Shown: piece by piece, positions 50,596 to 59,006 of the stretch
How the letters are laid out: the number at the start of each line of letters is the position of its first letter
Position numbering within the stretch: position 1 is the first letter of the stretch
DNA from: Conexibacter sp. S30A1
GTDB lineage: Bacteria; Actinomycetota; Thermoleophilia; Solirubrobacterales; Solirubrobacteraceae
Assembly (NCBI RefSeq): GCF_023330665.1
Contig: NZ_CP097127.1
Location: 1,984,001-2,048,000, forward strand
Reading direction: 5' to 3'
DNA: 64,000 nucleotides
Translations under genes and position numbers: made by a program
Notes under the pieces: generated by a model
Told to the model about the DNA's origin: nothing
What the model saw: only the letters and a program-made list of their open reading frames with translations
Database searches by the model: none

Positions 50596-52830
50596 CTACC
50601 GGGTAGCTGTGGCGAGCGGCTCGTCGCTGTAGAGCTCGCCGTTTTGCGCCCGCGCCAGAAGCGACGTGGGCGGCTCGAAGCGTTGGCCGTAGCGGGCGGC
50701 GAGCTCCCGCGCCCGGGCGACGAACGCCGCCGGTCCAACACTGCCGTCGGCGGCCTCGTAACCGTTGATGTACTGCAGCGCGCCACCCGTCCAGGGCGGG
50801 TAGCCGATACCCATGATCGAGCCGATGTTGGCGTCGGCAACGGACTCGATCACACCCTCTTCGTGGCAGCGCACCGCCTCGATCGCCTCGATGAACAGCA
50901 TGCGCTCCTCCAGGTCGCGCAGCACTAGCACCGCCGGGTCCTGCACCGGCGGGAACGCCGCGCGCAGGCCGGGCCACAGGCCGGTGCGCTTGCCGTCCTC
51001 GTCGTACTCGTAGAAGCCGCGGCCCTCCAGGCGGCCGGGCCGGTCGAACTCGTCGAGCATACGGTCGATCACAGCCTCGGCACCACTGGCCTGCCAGCTC
51101 TCCCCGGCCTGCTGCGCCGCCTGCTGAGCGGCCAGACGGATCTTGCGCATCAGCTTCATGTTGAGCTCGTCTGAGAGCTGCAGCACGGGGGCTGGGTAGC
51201 CGGCCTGTGAGGAGGCCTGCTCGATCGTCGCGGGCGGAACACCCTCGGCGAGCATCGCGATGCCCTCGTTGATGAAGGTGCTGATCACGCGGCTGGTGTA
51301 GAAGCCGCGGCTGTCGTTTACGACGATCGGCGTCTTCTTGATCTGCGCGACGAAGTCGAGCGCGCGGAAGGTGGCCGCGTCGCTCGTGCGCTCACCGCGG
51401 ATCAGCTCGACCAGCGGCATCCTGTCCACCGGCGAGAAGAAGTGGATGCCGATGAAGTCCTCTGGCCTGCTGACGCTTGCGGCCAGGCTGGTGATCGGCA
51501 GCGTCGAGGTGTTCGAGCCGAGCAGCGCGTCGGCTGCGACGTGTGGCTCGATCTCCCGCCAGACCTGGTCCTTGAGCGCCGGATCCTCGAACACCGCCTC
51601 GATCACGAGGTCGGCACCGGCCGCGTCCTGCGCCCGGTCACTCGGGTGGATCAGCGCGAGCAGCGCGTCTCCTTGAGCCTGCGTGGAGCGCCCGCGCTCA
51701 ACGGCCTTGGCCACGAGCTTCTCCGAGTAGCCCTTGCCGCGCTGCGCCGCCTCGAGCGTTACGTCCTTGAGCACGACCTCGATCCCGGCCTTGGCGCACA
51801 CGTAGGCGATCGCCGCGCCCATCATGCCGGCGCCCAGGATCACGACCTTGCGCGCGCGGTAGCGCTCGGCCTCGGCGGGCCGGCCGCGGCCGCCGTTGAC
51901 GCGGTTGAGGTCAAACCAGAACGACTGAATCATGTTCTTTGCGATCTGGCCGGTCGCCAGCTTGACGAAGTAGCGCGTCTCGATCTCGAGGGCGTGGTCA
52001 AAGTCGACCTGCGCCCCCTCCACCGCGGCCGCCATGATCGCAAGTGGTGCCGGCATGTTGGCACCCTTGAGCTGCTTGCGCAGGTTGGCGGGGAACGCGG
52101 GCAGGTTGGCGGCAAACGACGGGGTCGATGGCGTGCCACCGGGGATCCGGTACTTCTCAGCGATGTCCCACGGCTGCCCGGGCGTGGCGCCGGAGGCTGC
52201 CTGCTCTGAGATCCAACGCTTGGCGGCGGGCAGCAGCTCCTCGACGCCCGGTAGAACCTCGTCGATCAGCCCGAGCTCTCTTGCCTGCGCCGGACGGAAG
52301 CGCTTGGTGCCCTGCAGCAGCACCTGCATCAGCGCCGGGACGATGCCGAGCATGCGCACCGTGCGCGTGACGCCGCCAGCGCCGGGCAGCAGGCCGAGCG
52401 ACACCTCGGGGAAGCCGACCACCGCGGCGGGATCGTCGACGATCAGGCGCCGGTGTGCGGCCAGCGCGATCTCCAGGCCGCCGCCCAGCGCGGCGCCGTT
52501 CAGCGCTGCGACGACAGGCACGCCGAGTGTCTCGAGCGTACGCAGCTGAGCCTTGATCTCGCTCACGAAGGCGGTGAACTCGGTCGCGTTATCCCTGCTC
52601 ACCTGCCGCAGAGCGCCCAGGTCACCGCCCGCGAAGAAGGTCTTCTTGGCGGAGGTGATGATCACGCCGGTGATGTCTGCGCGCTCCTGCTGCAGTCGCT
52701 CGACCACCGCGCGCATCGACTCGACATAGGCACTGTTCATCGTGTTGGCCGACTGGGACGGGTCATCGAGCGTCAGGACGACGATGCCGTCCGCGTCGCG
52801 GTCCCAGCGGATCGTGCTCTGGGATGCCAT
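50596..52830 (-). CDS. fadB: Fatty-acid oxidation multifunctional enzyme (enoyl-CoA hydratase/3-hydroxyacyl-CoA dehydrogenase)
   Basis: 744 residues. The N-terminal crotonase domain (about 1-190) includes SAKKTFFAGGDLGAL and NGAALGGGLEIALAAHRR with FPEVSLGLLPGAGG; the NAD domain starts near 328 (KVVILGAGMMGAAIAYVCAK) and the 3HCDH segments are GIHFFSPVDRMPLVELI and GYPPWTGGALQYI. It hydrates enoyl-CoA and oxidises the 3-hydroxyacyl-CoA. Its ATG directly abuts the fadA stop (TGA then ATG), so both are one operon. Confidence 0.94.
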   Translation of the reverse strand: MASQSTIRWDRDADGIVVLTLDDPSQSANTMNSAYVESMRAVVERLQQERADITGVIITSAKKTFFAGGDLGALRQVSRDNATEFTAFVSEIKAQLRTLETLGVPVVAALNGAALGGGLEIALAAHRRLIVDDPAAVVGFPEVSLGLLPGAGGVTRTVRMLGIVPALMQVLLQGTKRFRPAQARELGLIDEVLPGVEELLPAAKRWISEQAASGATPGQPWDIAEKYRIPGGTPSTPSFAANLPAFPANLRKQLKGANMPAPLAIMAAAVEGAQVDFDHALEIETRYFVKLATGQIAKNMIQSFWFDLNRVNGGRGRPAEAERYRARKVVILGAGMMGAAIAYVCAKAGIEVVLKDVTLEAAQRGKGYSEKLVAKAVERGRSTQAQGDALLALIHPSDRAQDAAGADLVIEAVFEDPALKDQVWREIEPHVAADALLGSNTSTLPITSLAASVSRPEDFIGIHFFSPVDRMPLVELIRGERTSDAATFRALDFVAQIKKTPIVVNDSRGFYTSRVISTFINEGIAMLAEGVPPATIEQASSQAGYPAPVLQLSDELNMKLMRKIRLAAQQAAQQAGESWQASGAEAVIDRMLDEFDRPGRLEGRGFYEYDEDGKRTGLWPGLRAAFPPVQDPAVLVLRDLEERMLFIEAIEAVRCHEEGVIESVADANIGSIMGIGYPPWTGGALQYINGYEAADGSVGPAAFVARARELAARYGQRFEPPTSLLARAQNGELYSDEPLATATR

Positions 52831-54066
52831 TCAGATCGCCTCCACCACGGTCGCGATGCCCATACCGCCGCCGATGCACAGCGTCACAAGCCCGTATCTG
52901 CCGCCGCGACGGTGCAGCTCGTCTATCAGCGTGCCGAGGATCATGCCGCCGGTCGCGCCGAGCGGATGCCCCATCGCGATCGCGCCGCCGTTTACGTTCG
53001 TCTTCTCGAGCAGGTCATGCTCGCCGTCTCTGCCTGCCATGTCGCGCGCGAAGCGCAGCACCACGGCGGCGAAGGCCTCGTTCATCTCGATCAGGTCGAT
53101 GTCGTCGAGCGTGAGTCCGGCCTTGGCCAGCGCCTTGCGGCTGGCGGGTGCCGGGCCGGTGAGCATGATCGTGGGCTCGCTGCCGGTCACCGCCGTCGCG
53201 ACGATCCGCGCCCGAGGGGTGAGCTCGAGCTCCGCGCCGATCTGCTCGTTGCCGACCAACACGACGCTGGCGCCGTCGACGATGCCCGAGGAGTTGCCGG
53301 GCGTGTGCACGTGCTCGATCCGCTCGACCCAGTGGTAGCGCTGGAGCGCGACCGCATCAAAGCCCCCGTACTCGCCCATCGTCGCGAACGCCGGCTTGAG
53401 CGTGGCGAGCGTCTGCACCGTGGTGTCGGCACGGATCAGCTCGTCGTGGTCGAGCACGGTGTTGTCGTTGATATCGGTCACCGGCACGAGCGAGCGCGCG
53501 AAGCGCCCGTCCGCCTGTGCGCTGGCGGCACGCGCCTGCGAGCGCGCGGCGTAGGCGTCAAGCTCCTCGCGGCCGAAGCCCTCGATGGTGGCGATCAGGT
53601 CGGCGCTGATCCCCTGCGGCACGAAGAAGTTGCCGTAGGCGGTCTCCGGGTCCATCGCCCAGGCGCCGCCGTCGGAGCCCATCGGCACGCGCGACATCGA
53701 CTCCACGCCGCCCGCGAGCACCAGATCCTCCCAGCCTGAGGCGACCTTCTGGGCGGCGACGTTGACCGCCTCGAGACCCGAGGCGCAGAAGCGGTTGAGC
53801 TGCATGCCGGGGACCGAGTCGGGCAGGCCGGCCTTGGCCGCCGCGGCCTTGGCGATGTCGCCCCCCTGGTCGCCGACGGGCGTGACGCAGCCGAGCACGA
53901 CGTCCTCGACGCGCGCGGGGTCGAGCGCTGCGTTACGAGCCAGGAGCTCGTGGATCAGGCCGACGACGAGGTCGACCGGCTTGGTTGTGTACAGCGACCC
54001 GTTTGACTTGCCGCGCCCGCGTGGGGTGCGGATCGCGTCGTATACGAGCGCTTCGGTGGCTGGCAT
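52831..54066 (-). CDS. fadA: Acetyl-CoA acyltransferase (thiolase)
   Basis: 411 residues from ATG 54066, preceded by AAGGAGAG; the longer frame to 54126 runs into the divergent control region. Active-site Cys in [14 protein letters not shown], the His segment [17 protein letters not shown], the second Cys in [12 protein letters not shown], and NEAFAAV. It cleaves 3-ketoacyl-CoA with CoA in the last step of beta-oxidation. First gene of the fad operon and divergent from a TetR gene. Confidence 0.94.
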   Translation of the reverse strand: MPATEALVYDAIRTPRGRGKSNGSLYTTKPVDLVVGLIHELLARNAALDPARVEDVVLGCVTPVGDQGGDIAKAAAAKAGLPDSVPGMQLNRFCASGLEAVNVAAQKVASGWEDLVLAGGVESMSRVPMGSDGGAWAMDPETAYGNFFVPQGISADLIATIEGFGREELDAYAARSQARAASAQADGRFARSLVPVTDINDNTVLDHDELIRADTTVQTLATLKPAFATMGEYGGFDAVALQRYHWVERIEHVHTPGNSSGIVDGASVVLVGNEQIGAELELTPRARIVATAVTGSEPTIMLTGPAPASRKALAKAGLTLDDIDLIEMNEAFAAVVLRFARDMAGRDGEHDLLEKTNVNGGAIAMGHPLGATGGMILGTLIDELHRRGGRYGLVTLCIGGGMGIATVVEAI

Positions 54067-54119
54067 GCGGTGGCTCTCCTTGTCGGCGTGAAGCTTGGGC
54101 GCGGCGGCTGGGACACCAA

Positions 54120-54135
54120 CCGACACCCCTGTCGG
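54120..54135. promoter_or_regulatory. Candidate TetR operator between fadA and tetR-type gene
   Basis: CCGACA and TGTCGG form a six-base inverted repeat separated by four bases, just upstream of the TAATAC element for the TetR gene and within the fadA leader. Divergent position suggests autoregulation plus control of fad genes. Confidence 0.5.
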
Positions 54136-54152
54136 ATAATACTGTGTAGGCG

Positions 54153-54770
54153 ATGGCGACGAACGCTCCCCGCACCCGGCTCAAGGGCCCGCAGCGCCGC
54201 GAGCTGCTGCTCGCCGCCGCACTACCCGAGTTCGCCAAGCGCGGCTACGAGGCCGCCTCGCTGGGCCGCATCGCACGCGCCGCCGGGGTCACACGAACCG
54301 TGCTCTACGACCACTTCGCCTCCAAGCACGCGCTGTTCGTAGACGTGCTCGGCTCCGAGCAGCGGGCACTGATCGAGCACCTCGGCGCGGCCCTGCGCTC
54401 GGAGGGCACCACCGAGGAGCGCTGGCGCGCCACCTTCGACGCCTACCTGCGCTTCGTGCAGGAGCACCCGCTCGGCTGGCAGCTGTTGTTTCCAAGCCAC
54501 CCGCCGGTTGACCCCCAGGCGCAATCAGACTGGCGAGCCGTCCGCGCAGACTCAAACCGCGTGCTCGCACAGCTGCTCGCCGCCGACGCTCGCCGTGCCG
54601 GCCTGGAGCCCGAGAGCGTCCGTGCGCGCGCGCTGTTTGCGATCCATCGCGACGGGCTCACGGCCGCCGCCCGCTGGTGGCAGGAGCACCCGCACGTCAG
54701 CCGCGAGGAGGTCGTGGACGCGGCCATGGCGGCACTGTGGACGGGCTTCGGCGGGCTGCAGCCGAGCTAG
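54153..54770 (+). CDS. TetR-family regulator, probably of the fad operon
   Basis: 205 residues. N-terminal [23 protein letters not shown] followed by [20 protein letters not shown]. The C-terminal ligand domain has no special motif. The ATG lies about ten bases after TAATAC, so a very short or absent leader is likely. Its divergent placement next to fadA and the inverted repeat at 54120-54135 suggest a fatty-acyl-CoA-responsive repressor (FadR-like role), inferred from context. Confidence 0.88.
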   Translation: MATNAPRTRLKGPQRRELLLAAALPEFAKRGYEAASLGRIARAAGVTRTVLYDHFASKHALFVDVLGSEQRALIEHLGAALRSEGTTEERWRATFDAYLRFVQEHPLGWQLLFPSHPPVDPQAQSDWRAVRADSNRVLAQLLAADARRAGLEPESVRARALFAIHRDGLTAAARWWQEHPHVSREEVVDAAMAALWTGFGGLQPS

Positions 54771-54810
54771 CGCTGAACATGGGCACGGCTCACGCTGCCG
54801 CGCCGCAACC

Positions 54811-54882
54811 GGCTCCGGCGCCCCACTCGGCTCCGGCGCCCCACTCGGCTCCGGCGCCCCACTCGGCTCCGGCGCCCCACCC
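54811..54882 (+). repeat. Four 18-base tandem repeats
   Basis: GGCTCCGGCGCCCCACTC occurs four times in a row from 54811 to 54882, the last ending CCACCC. It fills most of the gap between the TetR gene and the GntR gene, 18 bases before the -10 of the latter. It is not part of a supported gene. Confidence 0.9.
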
Positions 54883-54899
54883 AGCTCGCGCGCCCCTGA

Positions 54900-54905
54900 T
54901 ACTAT
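54900..54905 (+). promoter_or_regulatory. -10 element for leaderless GntR gene
   Basis: TACTAT ends nine bases before TTG 54915, with no Shine-Dalgarno site. Confidence 0.4.
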
Positions 54906-54914
54906 TGATCTAGT

Positions 54915-55271
54915 TTGTCTAAACCATTACAGCCAGCGCTGGACCCGGCCGATCCGCGGCCGCTGTGGGAGCAGGTCGCTGCCGAGATCCGCCGCGCCAT
55001 CGCCGACGGCGAAGCCAAGCCCGGCGAGCGGATGCCGTTGGCCAGGGATCTCGCGACCGTGCTGGGCGTCAACCGCAACACGATCCTGCGGGCGCTCCAC
55101 CAGCTGCGCGATGAGGGCCTGCTCGAGATACGCCAGGGCCGTGGCATCACCGTTGCGGGGACGCCCGAGCGCGGCGCGGTGATGACCCGCGCGAGAGAGC
55201 TGGTGGCGTTCGCGCGGCGCAACGGCTACGGACCGGATGAGCTGATCGCGATGATCGAGGCCGTGTCGTGA
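54915..55271 (+). CDS. GntR-family regulator, YtrA subfamily
   Basis: 118 residues, TTG start. Winged helix: PLWEQVAAEIRRAIADGEAK, then MPLARDLATVLGVNRNTILR and LRDEGLLEIRQGRGITV. The short tail after the helix, about 35 residues, is typical of YtrA-type proteins, which have only a small dimerisation part and usually regulate the membrane-protein gene in the same operon. It overlaps the beta-propeller gene by four bases (GTGA). Confidence 0.88.
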   Translation: MSKPLQPALDPADPRPLWEQVAAEIRRAIADGEAKPGERMPLARDLATVLGVNRNTILRALHQLRDEGLLEIRQGRGITVAGTPERGAVMTRARELVAFARRNGYGPDELIAMIEAVS

Positions 55272-56884
55272 CCCTGCTCTCTGACCGCGACACCATGAGC
55301 CAGGAGGAGGCGCTGATCAAGGAGGCAAGGCGCCTGCGCCGCCGCCGCTGGCTGACCGGCTCGGCGCTCGCCGCGCTGGCGGCGGGCGCCACCGTCGCCG
55401 GCTTCTTCGCCGCCTCCGCTCCGCCCACGCGCTCACAGGGCCGCCCGCCGCGCGGCGACCTTCAGACGCCCGGCTACAGCACCCCATCGAGCGATCCGTT
55501 CCACCCGACCCGCGCACTCGACCTGATCCAGCCGACGACGCTCGCGACCCTGCTCGACGGGGATCTGCTGATCCTCGACAGCTCCCGCGACCAGATCCTG
55601 CGTATGACGCCGAAGGGGGTGCTATCGGTCTTTGCCGGCAACGGGCGCATCGGCTTCTCCGGCGACGGCGGGCCCGCGCGCAACGCGGCGCTCGACCTCA
55701 CTTATTTCAGCTCCGGTTCGATGGCCGTCACACCCGGCGGCAGCGTCGAGTTTCTCGACGATGGCAGCTGCTGGGTGCAACAGGTCAGCCCTGGCGGCAG
55801 CATCCACACGATCCTGCGGCTGCCGCTTGTCCGTGTGTACCCGAACGGTAAGGCGTGCCCGATCGCCGCCCTGGCGGTCTCGCCCGCCGGCAGCCTGTAC
55901 CTGGCGGTGAACTCCACGATCGAGCGCCTCGCCGCGAATGGTCGCCTGATCTGGGTCGCTGGCGCACACCGCCTGACCACGCACGTCGTGACCAGGGCCT
56001 CCGCGTTGCACTACGCGTTCTTCCCCGCCGGGCTCGCGTTTGACCGGGCCGGCGACCTCTTCATCTACAACCGGTCGCCCAAGCTCGTCTTCGAGCTCAC
56101 GCCGGACGGCAAGCTGAGAGCCCTTCCCGGTGTGAGCTACGCCCACCAGCTCGCCGCCGCACCGGACGGGGTCGTGCTCGCCGGCACGCAGGGCGGAGAG
56201 GTGCAGACGGTCAACCGCCGCGGCGTCCACGCCTTCTACGACGTGCTGCCAAGCAGAGTGTCCGGATTGCACTGGGGCCGTTACAACGCATTCCAGGAGG
56301 ACGGGATCGCGGTCTCGGGCAGCGGCACGATCTACGTCGACAACGCGCAGGGCAACGGATACGGGCAAGGCACGGTGCTCGTCAGCATCAGCCCGCACAG
56401 ACACGCCGCCCTGGTACCGATCCGCACGCCGCTCTCGGCAACGTTGCCGGCGCTCGGCGCGAGCGGCTTTCCCCGCAGCGTCTATCCGGCGAGCCGCAGC
56501 TCCCACGGCACTGCGCTCGCCACCTGCCCGAGCGACGCCGGCCTCGAGCGCTTCAGCGCGGCGGCGATCAGCGGCGCGGAGCGGATCGCCCGCCGCTACA
56601 TGAGCGGCCAGTTTGCCTCAGACATCGCGGTCACGGACCGCTCCTGGTGGGCCGCTGATTTCAACGCCCTCGCCGAGGGCAACACCGGCGGCAGCCACAG
56701 CGTCGCGGGCGAGGGGCCGGCCGCACAGACCCCGGCCGCGGCCCGCATCGAGCGTGCGTGCGGCACCCGGCTGGTGAGCGACTCAGTCGCCATCGCAGTG
56801 CGTCGGTCCTCCCACTCAGACTTCAGCGGCACGCTCTACCTGCTCGACCGCCGCGGCCAGCCGCTGGTCTACTACGTTCGCTGA
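55268..56884 (+). CDS. Membrane-anchored beta-propeller-like (NHL-type) protein of unknown role
   Basis: 538 residues, GTG start overlapping the GntR stop. After a basic helix (IKEARRLRRRRWL) a single membrane segment (about 32-50) precedes a long extracytoplasmic part. Residues about 80-400 contain repeated strands such as GDLLILDSSRDQILRMTPKG, GNGRIGFSGDGGPARNAAL and GSLYLAVNSTIERLAANGR, like NHL/SMP-30 propellers. The C-terminal 110 residues are a separate domain ending SGTLYLLDRRGQPLVYYVR. No enzyme motif. Coupled to its regulator, it may sense or bind an extracellular ligand. ATG 55295 is an alternative start. Confidence 0.75.
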   Translation: MTLLSDRDTMSQEEALIKEARRLRRRRWLTGSALAALAAGATVAGFFAASAPPTRSQGRPPRGDLQTPGYSTPSSDPFHPTRALDLIQPTTLATLLDGDLLILDSSRDQILRMTPKGVLSVFAGNGRIGFSGDGGPARNAALDLTYFSSGSMAVTPGGSVEFLDDGSCWVQQVSPGGSIHTILRLPLVRVYPNGKACPIAALAVSPAGSLYLAVNSTIERLAANGRLIWVAGAHRLTTHVVTRASALHYAFFPAGLAFDRAGDLFIYNRSPKLVFELTPDGKLRALPGVSYAHQLAAAPDGVVLAGTQGGEVQTVNRRGVHAFYDVLPSRVSGLHWGRYNAFQEDGIAVSGSGTIYVDNAQGNGYGQGTVLVSISPHRHAALVPIRTPLSATLPALGASGFPRSVYPASRSSHGTALATCPSDAGLERFSAAAISGAERIARRYMSGQFASDIAVTDRSWWAADFNALAEGNTGGSHSVAGEGPAAQTPAAARIERACGTRLVSDSVAIAVRRSSHSDFSGTLYLLDRRGQPLVYYVR

Positions 56885-56903
56885 GCCCGCCCCGAAGCAC
56901 CAC

Positions 56904-57581
56904 TCACACCCGCGCGGCGTGACGGCGCAGCGCCTCGACATCCCTGACAACGAGCCGCTTGCGCTGGGTTTCGATCACGCCGAGCTCGCGCAGCGTCCGC
57001 AGCGCGCGTGCGGTCGACTCGCGCGATGCCGCCGCCCAGGAGGCGAGCTCCTCCTGGTTGATCGGCATCTCAACCGTGAGCGTGCCCTCCGCGCCGGCAA
57101 CACCGAAGCGCTCGACCAGCTCGAGCAGGCGGCTGGTGACACGCGGCAGACTCTCCGCGGAGGCGAACTCGAGCCGACGCTGGTCAGCGACCCGCAGCCG
57201 CGCGAGCACCAGCTCAAGCAGCGCCAAGGCGATGCGCGGCTGGCGTGCAAGCAGCGCCCGCAGGTCGGCGACCGGCACCGAGACGGCCTCGACCGCCAGC
57301 AGCGCCGAGGCATCAGCAGAACGAGTCGCCGCGGCGCCAACGCTGACCTCACCCAGCAGATCGCCCGGTCCGCAGAGCGACAGGATCAGCTCCTCACCAT
57401 CGCGTCCGTGCTTGTGGATCTTCACCAGGCCGGCGGTGATGAGCAGCGCACCGGTGGCGACGTCCCCCTCGCGCAGCAGCACCTCGCCGGCCTGCCAGTG
57501 ACGCAGGTGCCCGGCGGCGAGCAGCGCCTCACGGTCGCTGGCGGGCAGTGCCTCAAGAAAGGTGGTCGGTGAGGGGGTCAT
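56904..57581 (-). CDS. Crp/Fnr-family regulator
   Basis: 225 residues from ATG 57581. N-terminal cyclic-nucleotide-binding fold (about 15-130: GHLRHWQAGEVLLREGDVAT, SLCGPGDLLGEVSVG) and C-terminal HTH_Crp (INQEELASWAAASRESTARA, ELGVIETQRKRLVV). The Cys residues for an Fnr iron-sulfur cluster are absent. The frame stays open far upstream (to 58061), but that part shows no homology and runs through the palindrome region, so it is rejected. Ligand and targets are unknown. Confidence 0.88.
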   Translation of the reverse strand: MTPSPTTFLEALPASDREALLAAGHLRHWQAGEVLLREGDVATGALLITAGLVKIHKHGRDGEELILSLCGPGDLLGEVSVGAAATRSADASALLAVEAVSVPVADLRALLARQPRIALALLELVLARLRVADQRRLEFASAESLPRVTSRLLELVERFGVAGAEGTLTVEMPINQEELASWAAASRESTARALRTLRELGVIETQRKRLVVRDVEALRRHAARV

Positions 57582-57607
57582 GTGGCGCGACTGCGGGCAT
57601 GTGCCCT

Positions 57608-57715
57608 GCCTAGCTTGCGCCCATCGAGCGGCACACCGGGCACCGCCGGATGAGGAAAAGGTAGTGGGGATCTCTGATGCACGACAACATGATCCTCGTC
57701 GCAGCCACCGTGCAC
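57608..57715 (+). repeat. Duplicated segment, copy 1
   Basis: About 100 bases here resemble 58463-58572: both have CCCATCGAGC-GC-CACCGGGC-CCGCC followed some 35 bases later by GACAACATGATCC and CA-CAG-CTG. The copies surround small ORFs that begin alike. Confidence 0.6.
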
Positions 57716-57847
57716 CAGCTGACCACCCAAGCCGCGACGGCACGCCCGGCGGCGAGTGGGTCAGCTGGCGCGACACATTCTCGCGCGCGAGGCGCTCCGC
57801 GACCGCCACCCCTGCGAGCCTGCTCGGCCCGAGGGCGACAAGCGTGA
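57677..57847 (+). CDS. Possible 56-residue small protein (copy 1)
   Basis: ATG 57677 opens a 56-codon frame beginning MHDNMILVAATVHQLT, which lines up with MDNMIRIQAAAHQTEL of the 58530 ORF. The rest (rich in Arg, Ala, Pro) looks unlike a folded protein. It may be a degenerate copy of the small gene at 58530. Confidence 0.25.
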   Translation: MHDNMILVAATVHQLTTQAATARPAASGSAGATHSRARGAPRPPPLRACSARGRQA

Positions 57848-57987
57848 CCCCACCGATCCCGGATCCGAGTGGCAAGCCGCAGTTGTCCGCAGCCCTCCAC
57901 GCTGCCGCGGCGATGGTCAGCTCCCCAGGAGCGTCGGCCAGCGCCGGGAGCAGCGCCTCGAGAGCCGACGGTGCGCCCGCCAAGCAG

Positions 57988-58096
57988 CCTCCAGCCCCCA
58001 AATCTCTGCAGCTTGGGGAGCTTTGTGCATTTCGAGCGGCTGGAGCGCCCGAAATGCACAAAGCTCGCGTTCGCGAGGTGATTTGGGGGCTGGAGG
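57988..58096. repeat. Nested perfect palindromes (two 17-bp stems)
   Basis: The outer arms 57988-58004 and 58080-58096 are exact reverse complements (17 bases, starting CCTCCAGCCCCC). Inside, 58018-58034 and 58050-58066 are another exact 17-base pair (starting GAGCTTTGTGCA) around a 15-base loop. The whole could fold into one long interrupted hairpin about 109 bases long. No gene covers it convincingly. Confidence 0.9.
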
Positions 58097-58462
58097 TCGC
58101 TTGGCGCGAACCGCGCTTGCCGGATCCGCGAGCGTCCTTGCGCTATCCGCCCGGCCAGACCGCCGCGCGCCTCTGGGCGAAGGCGAGCGCCACCAGCAGC
58201 GCCCGCTTCGCCGTGCCGACCAGCAACCAATCGAGCAGGCGTGCGTTCGACAGGTGTGTGCGAAAGCGTGTGCTGACGGCTGGCCGGGGCAGACAAGGCT
58301 GGTCAAACCGCGCGACAGCCGGCGAGCAAACCCAAACCTCCTCACGGCCGGAGCACCACTGCTCGAGGCCGGTGTCGCAACGGACCCGGTAGCCGAACCG
58401 CGGCCACGCACGCACAGTCCAACGCCGGAACGTGTCATATGACGTGGTTGCGCCCGTTACCG

Positions 58463-58572
58463 ACACCTACCTTTACCCCATCGAGCAGCGCACCGGGCGC
58501 CGCCCAGCAGCAATCAGGGGTGAATAGAGATGGACAACATGATCCGCATCCAAGCCGCCGCCCACCAGACCG
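58463..58572 (+). repeat. Duplicated segment, copy 2
   Basis: Partner of 57608-57715; see that entry. It includes the start of the 67-residue ORF at 58530. Confidence 0.6.
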
Positions 58573-58733
58573 AGCTGCACCGAGCCGCCCTCGAGCAGCG
58601 TCCCGCCGCCTGGTCCGCTGAACATGGGCCGCGTTCGGACCGGCAGGCCCCACGGATCATCCGGCTCATGCTGCACAGGCGCTCGGCCGGCGCGGCACGC
58701 AAGCAGGCACCGGTCCCACGCGTCTCGCTCTGA
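58530..58733 (+). CDS. Possible 67-residue small protein
   Basis: ATG 58530 follows GGGGTGAATAGAG, a fair ribosome-binding site. The N-terminal part MDNMIRIQAAAHQTELHRAA looks helical and recalls the many short, Ala/Arg/His-rich proteins of unknown function in actinobacteria. The N-terminus repeats in the 57677 ORF. No domain is recognised; coding status is uncertain. Confidence 0.4.
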   Translation: MDNMIRIQAAAHQTELHRAALEQRPAAWSAEHGPRSDRQAPRIIRLMLHRRSAGAARKQAPVPRVSL

Positions 58734-58923
58734 GAACCGCAAATCTTGGTGGGCGGTCTGGGTGGTCCGGCCCACGAAGCGCTTGGACCGGCGGGGGCCA
58801 GCGGGGCCGGTTCAAGCGGCGGTGAGGGAAACCTCACGGATGAAGTGATGGCAGGGCAACGTGTAGGGCGGACTCGCAGGGATGCGAGCCCGCCCTACAG
58901 CTCGTTGACCGCGTCTACTCCGC

Positions 58924-58947
58924 TGAGCCGGCCCGCTGGCCGGCTCA
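58924..58947. terminator. Hairpin with CGCT loop
   Basis: TGAGCCGGCC pairs perfectly with GGCCGGCTCA around CGCT. It is 59 bases upstream of the antitoxin gene and shares core and loop with the hairpins at 47126 and 50540. Confidence 0.55.
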
Positions 58948-58994
58948 CCGGCCCGACCGAGGGCACGAGGCGCGCGACTGGCGTGGCACGCTGG

Positions 58995-59000
58995 TAGCAC
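58995..59000 (+). promoter_or_regulatory. -10 element for leaderless antitoxin gene
   Basis: TAGCAC ends six bases before ATG 59007, with no ribosome-binding site. Confidence 0.35.
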
Positions 59001-59006
59001 GAAAGT

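Larger units (their letters stand above)
57582..59006. other. 1.4-kb gene-poor region
   Basis: This stretch between the Crp/Fnr gene and the toxin-antitoxin pair has only two small possible ORFs (57677 and 58530) in a duplicated segment, the nested palindrome at 57988-58096 and a hairpin at 58924-58947. Long open frames exist on both strands but have no motifs and conflict with each other. Confidence 0.6.

Noticed and set aside
52453..53739. 428-codon open frame antisense to fadB and fadA
   Set aside because: It spans the junction of two certain genes on the other strand and lacks any recognisable domain.
57582..58061. N-terminal extension of the Crp/Fnr gene
   Set aside because: No similarity to the family and it runs through the palindrome region; ATG 57581 gives a standard-length protein.
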